NCBI RefSeq assembly: GCF_037975245.1
Contig: NC_092570.1
Location: 6,923,001-6,987,000, forward strand
Direction of reading: 5' to 3'
Length of the DNA stretch: 64,000 nucleotides
Source: Apostichopus japonicus
Taxonomy: Eukaryota; Echinodermata; Holothuroidea; Aspidochirotida; Stichopodidae
In this document: one piece after another, positions 53,882-64,000 of the stretch
Position numbering within the stretch: the stretch's first letter is position 1
How the letters are laid out: each line of letters opens with the position of its first letter
Notes under the pieces: model-generated
The model's database searches: none
The model's input: the letters and a program-made list of their open reading frames with translations, nothing else
Told to the model about the DNA's origin: nothing
Translations under genes and position numbers: made by a program

Positions 53882-56800
53882 ATGGAGGATGACTGGGCCT
53901 GGATGATCAACTCTTTTAAAAAGTATGTACTAAGTAGAAATTGTTGCAATGTGTATGTAAGAAGCCGAACTCGCTATCTCGGTCAGTCGCATCTTGGGCA
54001 TTGGACCACTTCCGCGAAGTTTGATTGACTTGTTGTCTACAGTAACATGTTACCCACCTCAAGATAGGTTAATAGCGCTATAAGTTAGGCACACTACCTG
54101 ACCTTGGTTAAGGAGATATAACGAAGAAAAAAACCGTTAATAATATCGTGTGATAGGTGCTTTAGCATGGGAATTCTCTCACGCATATTGTATTACTTGG
54201 TGTGTGACTGAAAATGTTTTGTTCTTAATTAAAACAAAGTGGCTATTCTTACGAAATACGCATGCGCAGTTGCTTTAACGTGGCTATTTTTACGACTAGG
54301 AGTACTATTTTTACGACTAGGAGTAGCAATTATTTCCGGTTAGGGTTAAGGTTAGGGTTAGGGTTAGTGTTTATGGTTAGGTTTAGGGTTAGGGTTACCC
54401 CTACTACATGCGAAGTTGCTTTATTTACTTTACTGCGCTTGAATTCGCCGATGTCGTAAGAATAGTTTATAAATAATTGTTACGACTAGTTGTAAGAATA
54501 GCCACGGCCTAATTAAAATGAAAGAAATACATTTACTATTGACATATATACATGATATTTTTTGTCTATGAAACAGGTACAAACATTTACACATGTATGA
54601 ACTTTCACAACCAACCAAAGTGCTAGAGTGGGCCAAACCAGAAGGTGAGTCTCAAATTCGTGTGTGAATCTATATACATTTTTGATACATTCCAATATGA
54701 AAATTTCAAAGTAGGCTAATAACGGCACAATTGAATATTTTATGCACGTACAAATTGCTTGCAGTCAATGAGGTTTAAAACTTTCCCGAATATACTGTCA
54801 TGTATGGAACATATGTAATTTAGTTTGTAAGCTTAGTTTGTAAACTGAATGAGACATTTAAGCAATGTTATTTTAATTGGCAGGATTTAAATTTCTACAT
54901 GTGATTCAATTTTTTTATTGAACCTTAATTTTTGTGTGAAAATTACTTTACTTTCCTAGATGAGAATAAATCAATGGAAAATTAACTGGAATTTCTTTTT
55001 AGTCGTTCATTTGGAGCTAATTGCTGCAGAGCCTTTCAGTCAATCCCCAGAGATATATCTGTATTCCATTTCCTTAACAACCTTAGCACCCCTTAACATT
55101 CATGAATAGTCATAGTTTTAAGGTAGTTTAGTTCACCTATTTAAAAACTAGTTCATTCTACTTTTTACTTGACAGGTGTGTTTGTCGCTGATTCTACATC
55201 AGTCAACAATCGTTATGAAGTTCTCATTCTGTCGTTACCACCCAAACTTGTTTCTTCACATACGGACTACAGCAAGTTGACTAAAGATAGAGATTTTAAG
55301 ATGTTGTCTGGAGGCTTCCATAATCAACCTGTTCATTCTATGGCCATGGTTAGTAAGCAGTAGGTATATTGGTTATGTTTTTTGCAATCAGGTTCCCAAA
55401 CACTGGATGTAGGGGAGGGAAGGGGGGGGAGGGGGACAGGAGCCATGTCCCCAATACATTTTCACAGGAATGTTTTTTATTCACACAGTTGATAGTATAT
55501 AGCTAGGACACAGTTAGTCGAAGAAATATGGTACTTCTTAAAAAGGACAATAGCTAGGACAAAGAAGAAGCAAATAAGTGAATATGAAGAAGTATGGTAT
55601 TTATTCATGCACTGTTTACAGCTTAAAAGACTCAAATATTAACACTCACATTCATTTTAAAGACAGTGTATACCCTCTAAGCTTATATGAGGGGAATGAG
55701 AGTGGTATTGAATTTGTTTTACATTTGATGTGGTTGAGAGGCAATAAGATAGCAAATCAGATCTCTAAGAATGCTTAACAACCCTTTTATTAAAGTAACC
55801 AGCAGTTAATCCAGCAAAGTTTATACACTACTGTATCAATGTGGTATCCCTTTTCCAGTAGTTGGTGAAATTTTTATGTTTTTATTTTTGTTTTGGCAGA
55901 CATTTTGTAACATCAAGCCCATCAGATACATGTGATATGTTGCTATGGGAGATACAAGAAGACAAGGATTTTATTGTGACAAAGGATTCCTTTAAAGGTC
56001 AAAGGTCAGAAACATATGATGCTACGCATGAGACCTGTTGCTCATCTATCGCAGGGAATCCCCACGAGAAGTTTCAGGTCGCTAGAGGTAGCGTCTTTCA
56101 AAATCTAGAAGTTGTGGATTTGGAAAGTGGGAAGGCTTTGTGGTCAAACAAGGTTAAAGGTGAGGCAAGATGTTATAAAACCCTTTAATAGAGATTTTGT
56201 GGTCTCACTTTGTTTTGAAAGTATTTCTTTAAGGTTTGTACTGAATATTAAGGACTGTCTTTTGTATACCGGTTTTAAAGTAGTTCAGTCCAATACCTGA
56301 GAAATTCAACTGGAGGTTGCATAGGTCTATGGAAAGCACCATCTCACTTAGATTCCAGTTTCTTTACTTGTTAAGCAAATTTGACATTCAACAGAATGTA
56401 AGTTCGTACGCTTTGTTCAAATGTATGCAGGTCTGTCTGTCTGTCTCCTTTCCTTGCGTTGGTCCCTTGTCATTCATTAAACCCCTTTACGGACCAGCTT
56501 TATAAAAATCAATGTTTATATATATATATATATGTGTGTGTATATATATGTTCTATGTGTATATGTTCACATCACATAGATATACGTACAAACCTATTGT
56601 TTCCTCCAGATAACTCAAACCATCCAATTGGGAGTATTGACTTCACAGATAAATCCAGCATCTTGGTATGTGATGCTACTAATGGCCTGTTAAGCATGTT
56701 TGACACAAGATATTCCTCAGACAAAGAAACTACCACACATACAAGTTCAAGTGTTAAATCACAGTCAGTCATCTCTCATCCTGAAGAAGATTCACAGAAG

Positions 56801-58592
56801 TCTGAGGCTGATGAAGAATCAAGACCAAACATGGGAACGATTTCAGGGCCGCCTTGGACTTGTTCGATAAACATCCCGTCCAGACACAACAGGGAGACGA
56901 CAGTTACAGAGGATGGCGGAAATAAGTTAGCAGCAGTGCTGTCCCCGAAGGGAGAAGTCATCGTGTATGACCTCAGGAATGTAAACAAACCACTCTGCAG
57001 TGCAACAGTAACAAACAAAAGGAAGGCGTTTTCTCCGTGTATCAGGGTAAGAAATAACTTTTGACAAAAAATTGTTGGTTACAAAATATATCAGAACTAT
57101 TTTCAGATATCCAAGAAATACTGCAAAATAGTTACCAATCTTGTCATCAGCGATTTATGTACTGGCAATCTCAGTTCCGTTTATTCTCGTTGAGATGTTC
57201 AAAGATTGATACAAGGCTTCAAATCTAATTTCCAATATAAGTTTCTGCAATATTTTATATGAGATTCAATAATATATAAATCAACAGTTCCTCTCTCTTT
57301 CGTTAAGTCAAATGTCTTATTGTTGATATAAACTGATGCTTAAACTGATGCTTAATTGCAGTTTCTATGAGGTGGCTTTGATAAATTTCTTGGATGCTTT
57401 CCCATTCAAAAAACCTATAACAATGTAAAGTTGTACCTGAAAAGTAATTGGAAGATGTTAACTTTTCCACTCTTACCATTTAGATATCACAAAGTGTCTG
57501 AGTGACCAAATGCCAATCAAAATGTTTGCTTTCTTACAAAACTTTCATTTGGTGGGGGGAAAAAAAGGAAGGGTGGCTTTTTTTGATCAATTACATTATG
57601 TTACATTTTGAGTAAAATTCTGCTTATAAGTAATAAAATAAAAAAAAGGAAATTGTTTAAAGGGGTGTAGCATGTGTTTAGTATTTATTACTTTGTATAT
57701 TGTGCACACCTCTTAGTGTGACTGTTGTAGCTGAGTTTAACCCTGAATGCTGCTTTAAATGTGCTTAGGATTTTGTTCATATTTGATACTATTAGTGTCA
57801 ATATTGGATAAGGAAAATGTTTCCAATCTGAGCATGACACATTTGAAGTGTACAAACACATGTAAAGAACTCAAACTCATTACTTTTCCAAACAATTTTT
57901 CAATTAAGATGATTTTTTTACCATCAATGACTTTTAAGAAAATTACTTTTATTGTGTTGTCATCTCTCTCATTCCAGTGGTCACCGACACAGAAAAATTT
58001 ACTATCTGTATCTGGTAAGTTGAATACAACAAGTAAATTGAAGACCATTTTCATTGATATTTAATAAACCTATTTTGTTGAGAAATTTAGGGCAGTAAAA
58101 TGAAATTCTTGAACATTATGTATTGCCTTCTTTAGTCTTCCTGTTTCTCATCTATGTGGCAATGGATCTTAAAATAGCAAAATTTCAGTTTTAATTTACT
58201 AACAATCTGAAACAGTTAGTCACCACAAAAAGTAGCTTAATTCCTGTGATTTGCAGACTAGGTTGCATTCTTATAGATGACTGCAAAAATTTATAAATTG
58301 TTCCTTCAGTGTCAATATTTTGTATTACATTTGTTGGTATGTCCTCCCCTCTCTCTCTCTCTCTCAAATAGGCTGGGATGATTGCATCAAGATCTATGAC
58401 ATCACAACTTTCAAAAGCCAACCTAGCAAATCAGAGCTAGCAGAACCTATGTTTATCCATGATGGTCACACTACCACACAAGAAGAGGCATCATGGGTAG
58501 TTAATCACATCTGGCACGAGGAGGAACCGAACCTTCTTCTTTCAGCTGGCAGTGATGGATCATTACATGCCTGGGAATGGCTCCCAACCTGA
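53882..58592 (+). CDS. WDR73: WD repeat-containing protein 73 orthologue
   Basis: Seven exons (53882-53922, 54577-54644, 55176-55359, 55900-56159, 56610-57046, 57978-58014, 58372-58592) join in phase into 415 residues. Matches to vertebrate WDR73 run end to end: start DDW..NSFKKY, VLEW and GVFVAD, FKMLSGGF, LEVVDLES, the W-S-P...S-G and IYD segment, and the closing SAGSDGSLHAWEWL. The donor of exon 3 (gtaggt, after residues MAMVSK) was chosen because only that phase fits exon 4. WDR73 is a WD40 beta-propeller; in vertebrates it is linked to microtubules and to Integrator subunits. This copy is longer than human (378 aa), mainly from a Ser/Glu-rich linker (about residues 210-250). The start ATG has little upstream context but aligns with the family start. 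Confidence 0.92.
54265..54410 (+). repeat. Interstitial telomere-like TTAGGG tract
   Basis: 54338-54398 holds about seven ttaggg or near-ttaggg units in WDR73 intron 1, preceded by two tttttacgactaggagta units (54287-54325) with partial inverted echoes ('gtcgtaagaatag', 'cgactagttgtaagaatagc') at 54453-54503. Confidence 0.85.
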
Positions 58593-59252
58593 TATTTCTG
58601 AAGGGAAAAACATGTGTCACAGGAATTTCAACATAGTTGTGGAATGTATGAATTGTATCTTACCAGTGTCTTGCCTCTGAAGAAAGTCAAACAAATTCTT
58701 CCAAACTTGCGAGAAGAATTGACAGAATGGTGTTACTTTGAACAAGAGTTTACTGGGTAGAGTTTAAAGAACCAACACTGGGCATGTTTGGAAAATTGAT
58801 GTTATACGACCTTCCTAAGGTATGGTAAGGTATGGTATGACTTGCCTTATGGCATAGGTGGGTTTTATTAACCTTGGGGGAAGCAAGGGAATGTTGCCTG
58901 TTCAATGTAACCCCTGTAGATATGAGAGATGTGGGACAGGGTTGGGCAATTCAAGATTTACAGGATAGACAAAAAGCATATGAAGCAACAGTTGGTGTCA
59001 CAAACTGGATATATTTGCCTCACTATAACAGCAGAGCTTCATTATACCACTGCTGCCACAAAACAGAAAATATGCGGTAGCTAGTTACTCGGTTTTGCCA
59101 TGCATTCTCAGTCAAGGTGAGTCGTAATGTTTTATGAAACCTGACTAAGCTAACATTCTCAAAGCTGACATCAGATGCCATCAATGGATATTGAGGCTAA
59201 ACTTCTTCTTTGGTCCTATGCAGTTCCCCTAACCTTAAATATGATCTTTGAA

Positions 59253-59258
59253 AATAAA
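59253..59258 (+). terminator. Candidate polyadenylation signal AATAAA for WDR73
   Basis: A perfect AATAAA about 660 bases after the WDR73 stop codon. Earlier hexamers are imperfect, so the true site is uncertain. Confidence 0.25.
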
Positions 59259-59919
59259 TTAATGAAGCACAGCAAATGTGAATGTTGGTTGTCTTCTTAT
59301 GGTATATATATGTTAGAAAAAGTGTGGATGATTTGTTTCCACTTCTCACCCCCCCCCTTCTCCCACACCCCAAATAAGAAATGGAATAGTATTGGTACAA
59401 GTACTTACTTGTTGAGAGAGAAATCTCACATTTGTTGGTGATTAATGTTTTATGATATCTCAAGACAACAAATAGTAAAAGGACAGGGAAACAATGGTGT
59501 CCTTTGTTAAATGGTTTTGAATTGATTGATTTATTTATGAAAGCTTTTATTGGTTCAGAAATAGCCAGATTAATACACACCTACCTAAAGAAACAAACAT
59601 AAATGGTTTTCATAAAGAAAACAAAGAAGCCATTGCTACATTTGGAATGTTTCGAAACATTTCGTCATTTACGACATGTTGTATTCCTTCTCAGCTATAT
59701 TTCCTTCTTTTTGACCGAATCAAGATGATTCCCTCTTGACTTTTAGAACATTGAATCTAATGGAACTATGTGTGTAAGCACCCCACTCTTCTCTCATCTT
59801 AAACAGATACAAACAAAAGTTTAATAATAAGAAGTTTGTCCCTTTCCCAACAAACCCATCTACCAGAACATCAGCAAGGTGGGGTGGGGGGGGGGTAGGG
59901 ACTCAAGTAACACAATTTC

Positions 59920-59921
<2 letters not shown>

Positions 59922-59963
<42 letters not shown>
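59922..59963 (-). repeat. Uninterrupted T42 (A42 on the minus strand)
   Basis: Forty-two Ts on the plus strand read as poly(A) on the strand of the intronless kinase gene, about 550 bases downstream of its stop. It could be a retroposed tail, or only a slippage-expanded mononucleotide run. Confidence 0.9.
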
Positions 59964-59970
<7 letters not shown>

Positions 59971-60450
59971 CATAGGACATATAATCTGTTACTCCCATTC
60001 ATGACAAAATTTTACTTACTATAGCCTGTATGAAGTTTAGAATCCTATATGACCAAATATCTCCTGACACTGGAGTCCTACATCAAATAATCTTTGCAGT
60101 TTCAAAACTGTACCTCGTCAAGTATTTCAAACCCGTCATTTTCACATTGTGAGGTTAGATAGACTGCTGAAAGGTAGTCTGTATAGGCCCCAAATTATAG
60201 AACACTATAATTGCTAGAAGTTTTCAAAAAGTACTTTCCTGGAGGTCTGTACTCTTCAAACTGTGCTGCGACATTTTTAAGGAACACACAAGATGACAGA
60301 ATGTCCCAGTGAGGACAGTTTCCTCAAAGGTTGTAATATAAACAGTTTAAGAATTATGACCAAAGTGACCTTATTTGAATATCTAGCATATTTGGGACCA
60401 ATACAACATACCTTTAAAACACACTTGTTAATAGCAATGAGTAAAACCTA

Positions 60451-60456
60451 TTTATT
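60451..60456 (-). terminator. Candidate polyadenylation signal for the kinase gene
   Basis: TTTATT on the plus strand (AATAAA on the gene strand) lies 57 bases after the kinase stop. This would give a very short 3' UTR. Confidence 0.35.
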
Positions 60457-60512
60457 TTATGGCATACTTCGCTTCCTTCCCAGAAAGATGCTCCTTAATA
60501 ATAGTGATACCC

Positions 60513-61331
60513 CTAAAGAAGCCATGGATGATCTTTTAATTGTTCCATTGTCTGTCTCTTAGCAACATCTCTCTCCAGGACCATCTCGACAAACTCCCTG
60601 CATCTGTCATTGACTGTTTTCAATGGGCGTGGCCATCTCAATGGTTCACCAATCCTATGTAGTATATCTGCAACCCCTTGACTTCCAAATGGTAGATACC
60701 CTGTTACCATATTGAACACTACTACACCAAAGGACCACACATCTCCTGCCATTAGGTCACGTGATACCCTTGTTATACCCTCTGGCGAGGAAAAAGCGAC
60801 AGATCCCTTCCAAACGACTTCTCCGTCAGAATGAATTCTGACATCTTCCGCAAATCCAAAATCACAAAGTTTGACGTTCTTTTCTCCGTCTAGTAAAATG
60901 TTCTCACTTTTAATATCGCAGTGGGCGATGTTGTGATTATGCAAGAAAATTATAGCTTTAGCAAGCTGATTGGTTAATTTCGTGGCGAGGTCATTTCGAA
61001 GCTTTCTATTGGTTCGAATTAATGTTGCTAAGGTTCCCCCCATAGCATGCTCCATTACCATCACAGGATTCTTTCCCACTTTGAATAAATCGATGAACTG
61101 AATTATATTTACATGATCTAAATTTGCCAAAATGTTCGCCTCATTTTGGATGGAACCTGTAATATCATTTTGATCAACTTCGTTGCCAAGGGGACCGGTC
61201 CTTTTAAATTTCAAAACGACTTCACGGTTGCTTCTTTGACATCTTGCTAGAACGATTTGTGCTCCCGAAGCACGTCTTCGTAACGTTTCGATCGGCGAGT
61301 AACCTCGCTCTAAAAGGTAACTGCGGTCCAT
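60513..61331 (-). CDS. Intronless TSSK-like serine/threonine kinase, 272 aa
   Basis: A single exon from ATG (61331) to TAG (60513-60515) is nearly all kinase domain. In order: EVVLKF with ATP-site Lys41, alpha-C Glu64 (NEANIL), catalytic loop HCDIKSEN (137-144), DFG at 157-159 (DFGFAED), SPE at 182-184 replacing APE, DVWSFGVV (197-204), and KRQTMEQLKDHPWL at the end. The closest family is testis-specific TSSK kinases (DFGFxxx, DVWSxGVV, short size, often intronless), which act in sperm formation. Two unusual points: HRD is HCD, making it a non-RD kinase, and the glycine loop has only one Gly (RRRASGAQIVLAR). Catalytic Lys, Glu, Asp139, Lys141, Asn144 and Asp157 are present, so activity is plausible but weak ATP binding is possible. 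TSSK assignment is by pattern and is moderately sure. Confidence 0.85.
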   Translation of the reverse strand: MDRSYLLERGYSPIETLRRRASGAQIVLARCQRSNREVVLKFKRTGPLGNEVDQNDITGSIQNEANILANLDHVNIIQFIDLFKVGKNPVMVMEHAMGGTLATLIRTNRKLRNDLATKLTNQLAKAIIFLHNHNIAHCDIKSENILLDGEKNVKLCDFGFAEDVRIHSDGEVVWKGSVAFSSPEGITRVSRDLMAGDVWSFGVVVFNMVTGYLPFGSQGVADILHRIGEPLRWPRPLKTVNDRCREFVEMVLERDVAKRQTMEQLKDHPWLL

Positions 61332-64000
61332 CTCAAACTTTTAGTTCTTTACAACCATCGTTTGAAAGTTTACCATTTGTGGAAGGAAGAAAGAGGTGCA
61401 TATCATTAAAATGTGTAATCAATCGGTGTTTTTGTGTGGGGAGGGGTGGGGTGGAATGGGGGTGGTATGGGGGAGGGCAGGTAGTAGCAGGGCGTGACAG
61501 AGTGTTGTTACTATCCAAGCGGTATACCGGGAGGCCTGTTTGCACGAGAATACTGTTGTGCAGCTCCGACAGGGATGGGAGACCAGACATTGGGGGGGGG
61601 GGGTGATCATGTACACGCTTTACTTAAAGTTATAAAAAAATGTTCCATTTCGGATTCCTTCTGCCCGGGGACATAAACCTCCAATGGGAAACTCGAGTGG
61701 GGAATGGGGAAGGAGAGGGGCTACGATTAATGATAACCTAACTCTCGCCTTCGCTCCGCTGTGCTAACATAAAATTCACCGAGCATTACAAAAAATAATT
61801 GCTGCTAAGTAAAAACAAAACCGGAAAGTTTGGAAGAAAATCACAAATAGGGCTACTCGTAGAATTAGGAAAGTACGTTACCTAAATATTTAACCATATC
61901 GATGACCTTTCGCTACGATCTTTCTACTTCGACTGTTTCAGTGTTACCGTACCCGCGGCCGACTAGCATTATTAACGCATCGTTTAGGATTCTTTGCATG
62001 CCACAACTGTTGCGCGCGCCCTTTCTTCTTCTTTTTTATAAGCGCGCGGCCAACTGCGCGGTTTATACCACGCCTATCAGTTTTCAATGCACTATGCCCA
62101 TCCGCTGTGGAGCACGCGTAGCTTGCTCTATTCCTCCCCGTACCGTTCGATCAACGCGAAGGCAGAAAACATAGAACATTTTGTGTTGACAATTATCGGT
62201 GTTCCACCGATGAATACATCGCTGCTTTCGTTGTAACACCGTATGATGTTTTAGTGCGTGTTAGATTAATGTTTGAGCCAAAGGAAAAACTTATCAACTT
62301 CAATCAGTTTCGTTGACCGAATTAGCCTTACAACTGCAAAACAAATATGTGTTCAAAATTCTAGTGAAATATTGCGGTCAGTTCCGATACGTTTTTTATT
62401 CAGTCGGGATTAGAATATCAATTTTCAATATCTCCATAACGACAAGTTGGTAGGCCTACTGTATGTATATTTCCCCTGAATGCTATGTATGTTGTCATTA
62501 ATATCAGTCAAAACAAATGGGCTACGAAAGTGTTTATAACCATAGACTTTCGTTTCCGTAACCAATGAATAATGAATACCGTAGTTACAAATACTGAAAC
62601 TGAAGAATGGTAACTTATATATTTTAAAATGATTTCAAAGACACATAAAGCCCCTGCTTCCCCCTTAATGAATTAATAATCCCTTACCTGTACCCCCCCC
62701 CCCCCCGCCGCGTCTCCTGGCTATTACCCCTGCTGTAATGATACCTTTAACAATGAATAGTCCAATTTTCTACTCCTCCACATTCCTACCGAGGCCACCT
62801 GCCTCCTCCTCCTTTCTATTGAAAATGATGAATGAATAAACTCACCCGATTTATTAATCGCCAAAAGTTAACCATTTTACTTGGTAGATGAAACAGGGAG
62901 TTGTTAACAAATCCCTGGATGAAACTCCCAAGAAACCTCTTGTGATACTGCCAAGTGCGTTCACCTGCAAATATTGAAACCTGCTGGTACAGTATACGAT
63001 TGTAATGCTTGTTCGAAGGGCTGTTATTATACCTTGAAAATGGCGCTGAGTGATTCCAAGTGCGTAAACATATCGATGTTGTAGGCCTAGATTATTTTCT
63101 TAAAGTTCACTTATTGAAGAAAAGTATCGTTTTCATTTAATACTGTCGTTACTCTTCTTGTATGATTTTAGCCTGCTCAGAGGTCTTCGTTCCCGTTCTG
63201 TTATCAACCAGGCACCGTATATACTCGATAGAACCAACGTTCGTCACCCGGGTTATTTTGAAAGTTAATGCGACCAGTACATACTGTATTTCACTGCTGA
63301 GCATGATGTGACCATAATGCACATATTATGTTGCTATTACATTACATTGGTGTTTCAAAGTTCCTGCAGAATCTATCCAGCTTTTGCTTATAGCACGCAT
63401 TCCAATTATAACTATTTGTTTCTGTTCACACAGCAGTATACAATGTGAATCGAGTGTAAGACAAATATTATCAGTTTGGTGCTAATAGTCCATGTGTAAA
63501 TACGTTTATAAAGGGTTTTTAGAAATCACATCAAAACGTGATTGTTACAATCATAATATTGATCTTTCTCTCTGTTGATATATGCTGATTGATCCACGAA
63601 AGACTTATTTGCAGCTGAACAACGGGATGGAAAAAAATGATCCTGCATGGGAGCAGAGGTATAGGGATGTCGACTCTGACAGCACACTCTGACATCATGA
63701 AATCTTTTGAGATCTTTTATAATGAACTGTAAAAGAGGCGCTTAGAAAAGTTATAGGCTGTGAAGGTTATCGTGTTTCAGATGTTCCTGCATTTACAAAT
63801 AATACTTGATCAAGTTTAAAAAATAAATATCATGTTTCAGATGTTCCTACATATAAATACAATTAAGACTTGATCAAGTTTAAAAATTGTATCACTATCA
63901 AGCCACTAATACAGGTCGACGTTAGATTTGTCTTTCATCACATTTCTTTTAACCAATAATGTACATACCTTTTAGATGAATTAGCATGAATGGTATCATT
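61332..64000. other. Right-edge region without recognised genes
   Basis: Outside the CpG-rich patch I see no coding exon with support. There are C-runs near 62692, and a roughly 63-bp duplication at about 63770-63890 (gtttcagatgttcctncat..acttgatcaagtttaaaaa). Confidence 0.55.
61940..62160. promoter_or_regulatory. CpG-rich patch, possible promoter region
   Basis: In an AT-rich window this stretch has many CpGs, including gttgcgcgcgccc, aagcgcgcggcc, actgcgcgg and cacgcgtag, with a tttttataag TATA-like sequence at 62034-62043. It lies 600-830 bases upstream of the kinase ATG and could be its promoter or that of a gene to the right. No core element can be proved. Confidence 0.35.

Larger units (their letters stand above)
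58593..60512. other. Convergent intergenic region (WDR73 and kinase 3' ends)
   Basis: It contains the presumed 3' UTRs of two convergent genes, a 42-base T run at 59922-59963 and G-rich runs just before it. No exon or element was recognised otherwise. Confidence 0.6.

Overview
This is animal nuclear DNA: AT-rich, with short coding exons bounded by GT-AG introns, TTAGGG-like repeats, tRNA-derived SINEs, hAT-type MITEs, Penelope-like and LINE fragments. The gene content (large VWD/C8/TIL protein, WDR73 orthologue, testis-type kinase) and repeat style suggest an invertebrate deuterostome, most likely an echinoderm (perhaps a holothurian). That placement is inference; no species is recognised.

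Positions 1-50488 (+) hold most of one giant secreted-protein gene whose 5' end lies left of the window. I could join 54 exons in one uninterrupted reading frame (10,270 coding bases, 3,422 residues plus stop). The order is at least nine Kazal inhibitor domains (one cut by the window edge), one EGF domain, seven repeated VWD-C8-TIL-TILa/EGF modules, and a C-terminal fibrinogen-related domain (FReD). The Kazal exons sit in a 961-bp tandem array whose introns are almost identical. Each large module uses the same six exons with the same intron phases. The design resembles FCGBP, zonadhesin, tectorin and mucin-type proteins, so an extracellular mucus, adhesive or barrier protein with protease-inhibiting and ligand-binding ends is likely (inference).

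Positions 50489-53881 are intergenic, with a long 16-bp minisatellite. Positions 53882-58592 (+) encode a seven-exon orthologue of WDR73 (415 aa). Positions 60513-61331 (-) encode an intronless 272-aa TSSK-like protein kinase with a non-RD catalytic loop and a poor glycine loop. The rest, 61332-64000, shows no gene but has one CpG-rich island-like patch.

The most unusual signal is that many introns of the giant gene carry tandem repeats whose unit includes a splice site together with the adjoining exon end, at seven separate exon boundaries (six donors, one acceptor). Several mobile elements have clear target-site duplications, and two degenerate Penelope-like fragments carry hammerhead-ribozyme-like motifs.
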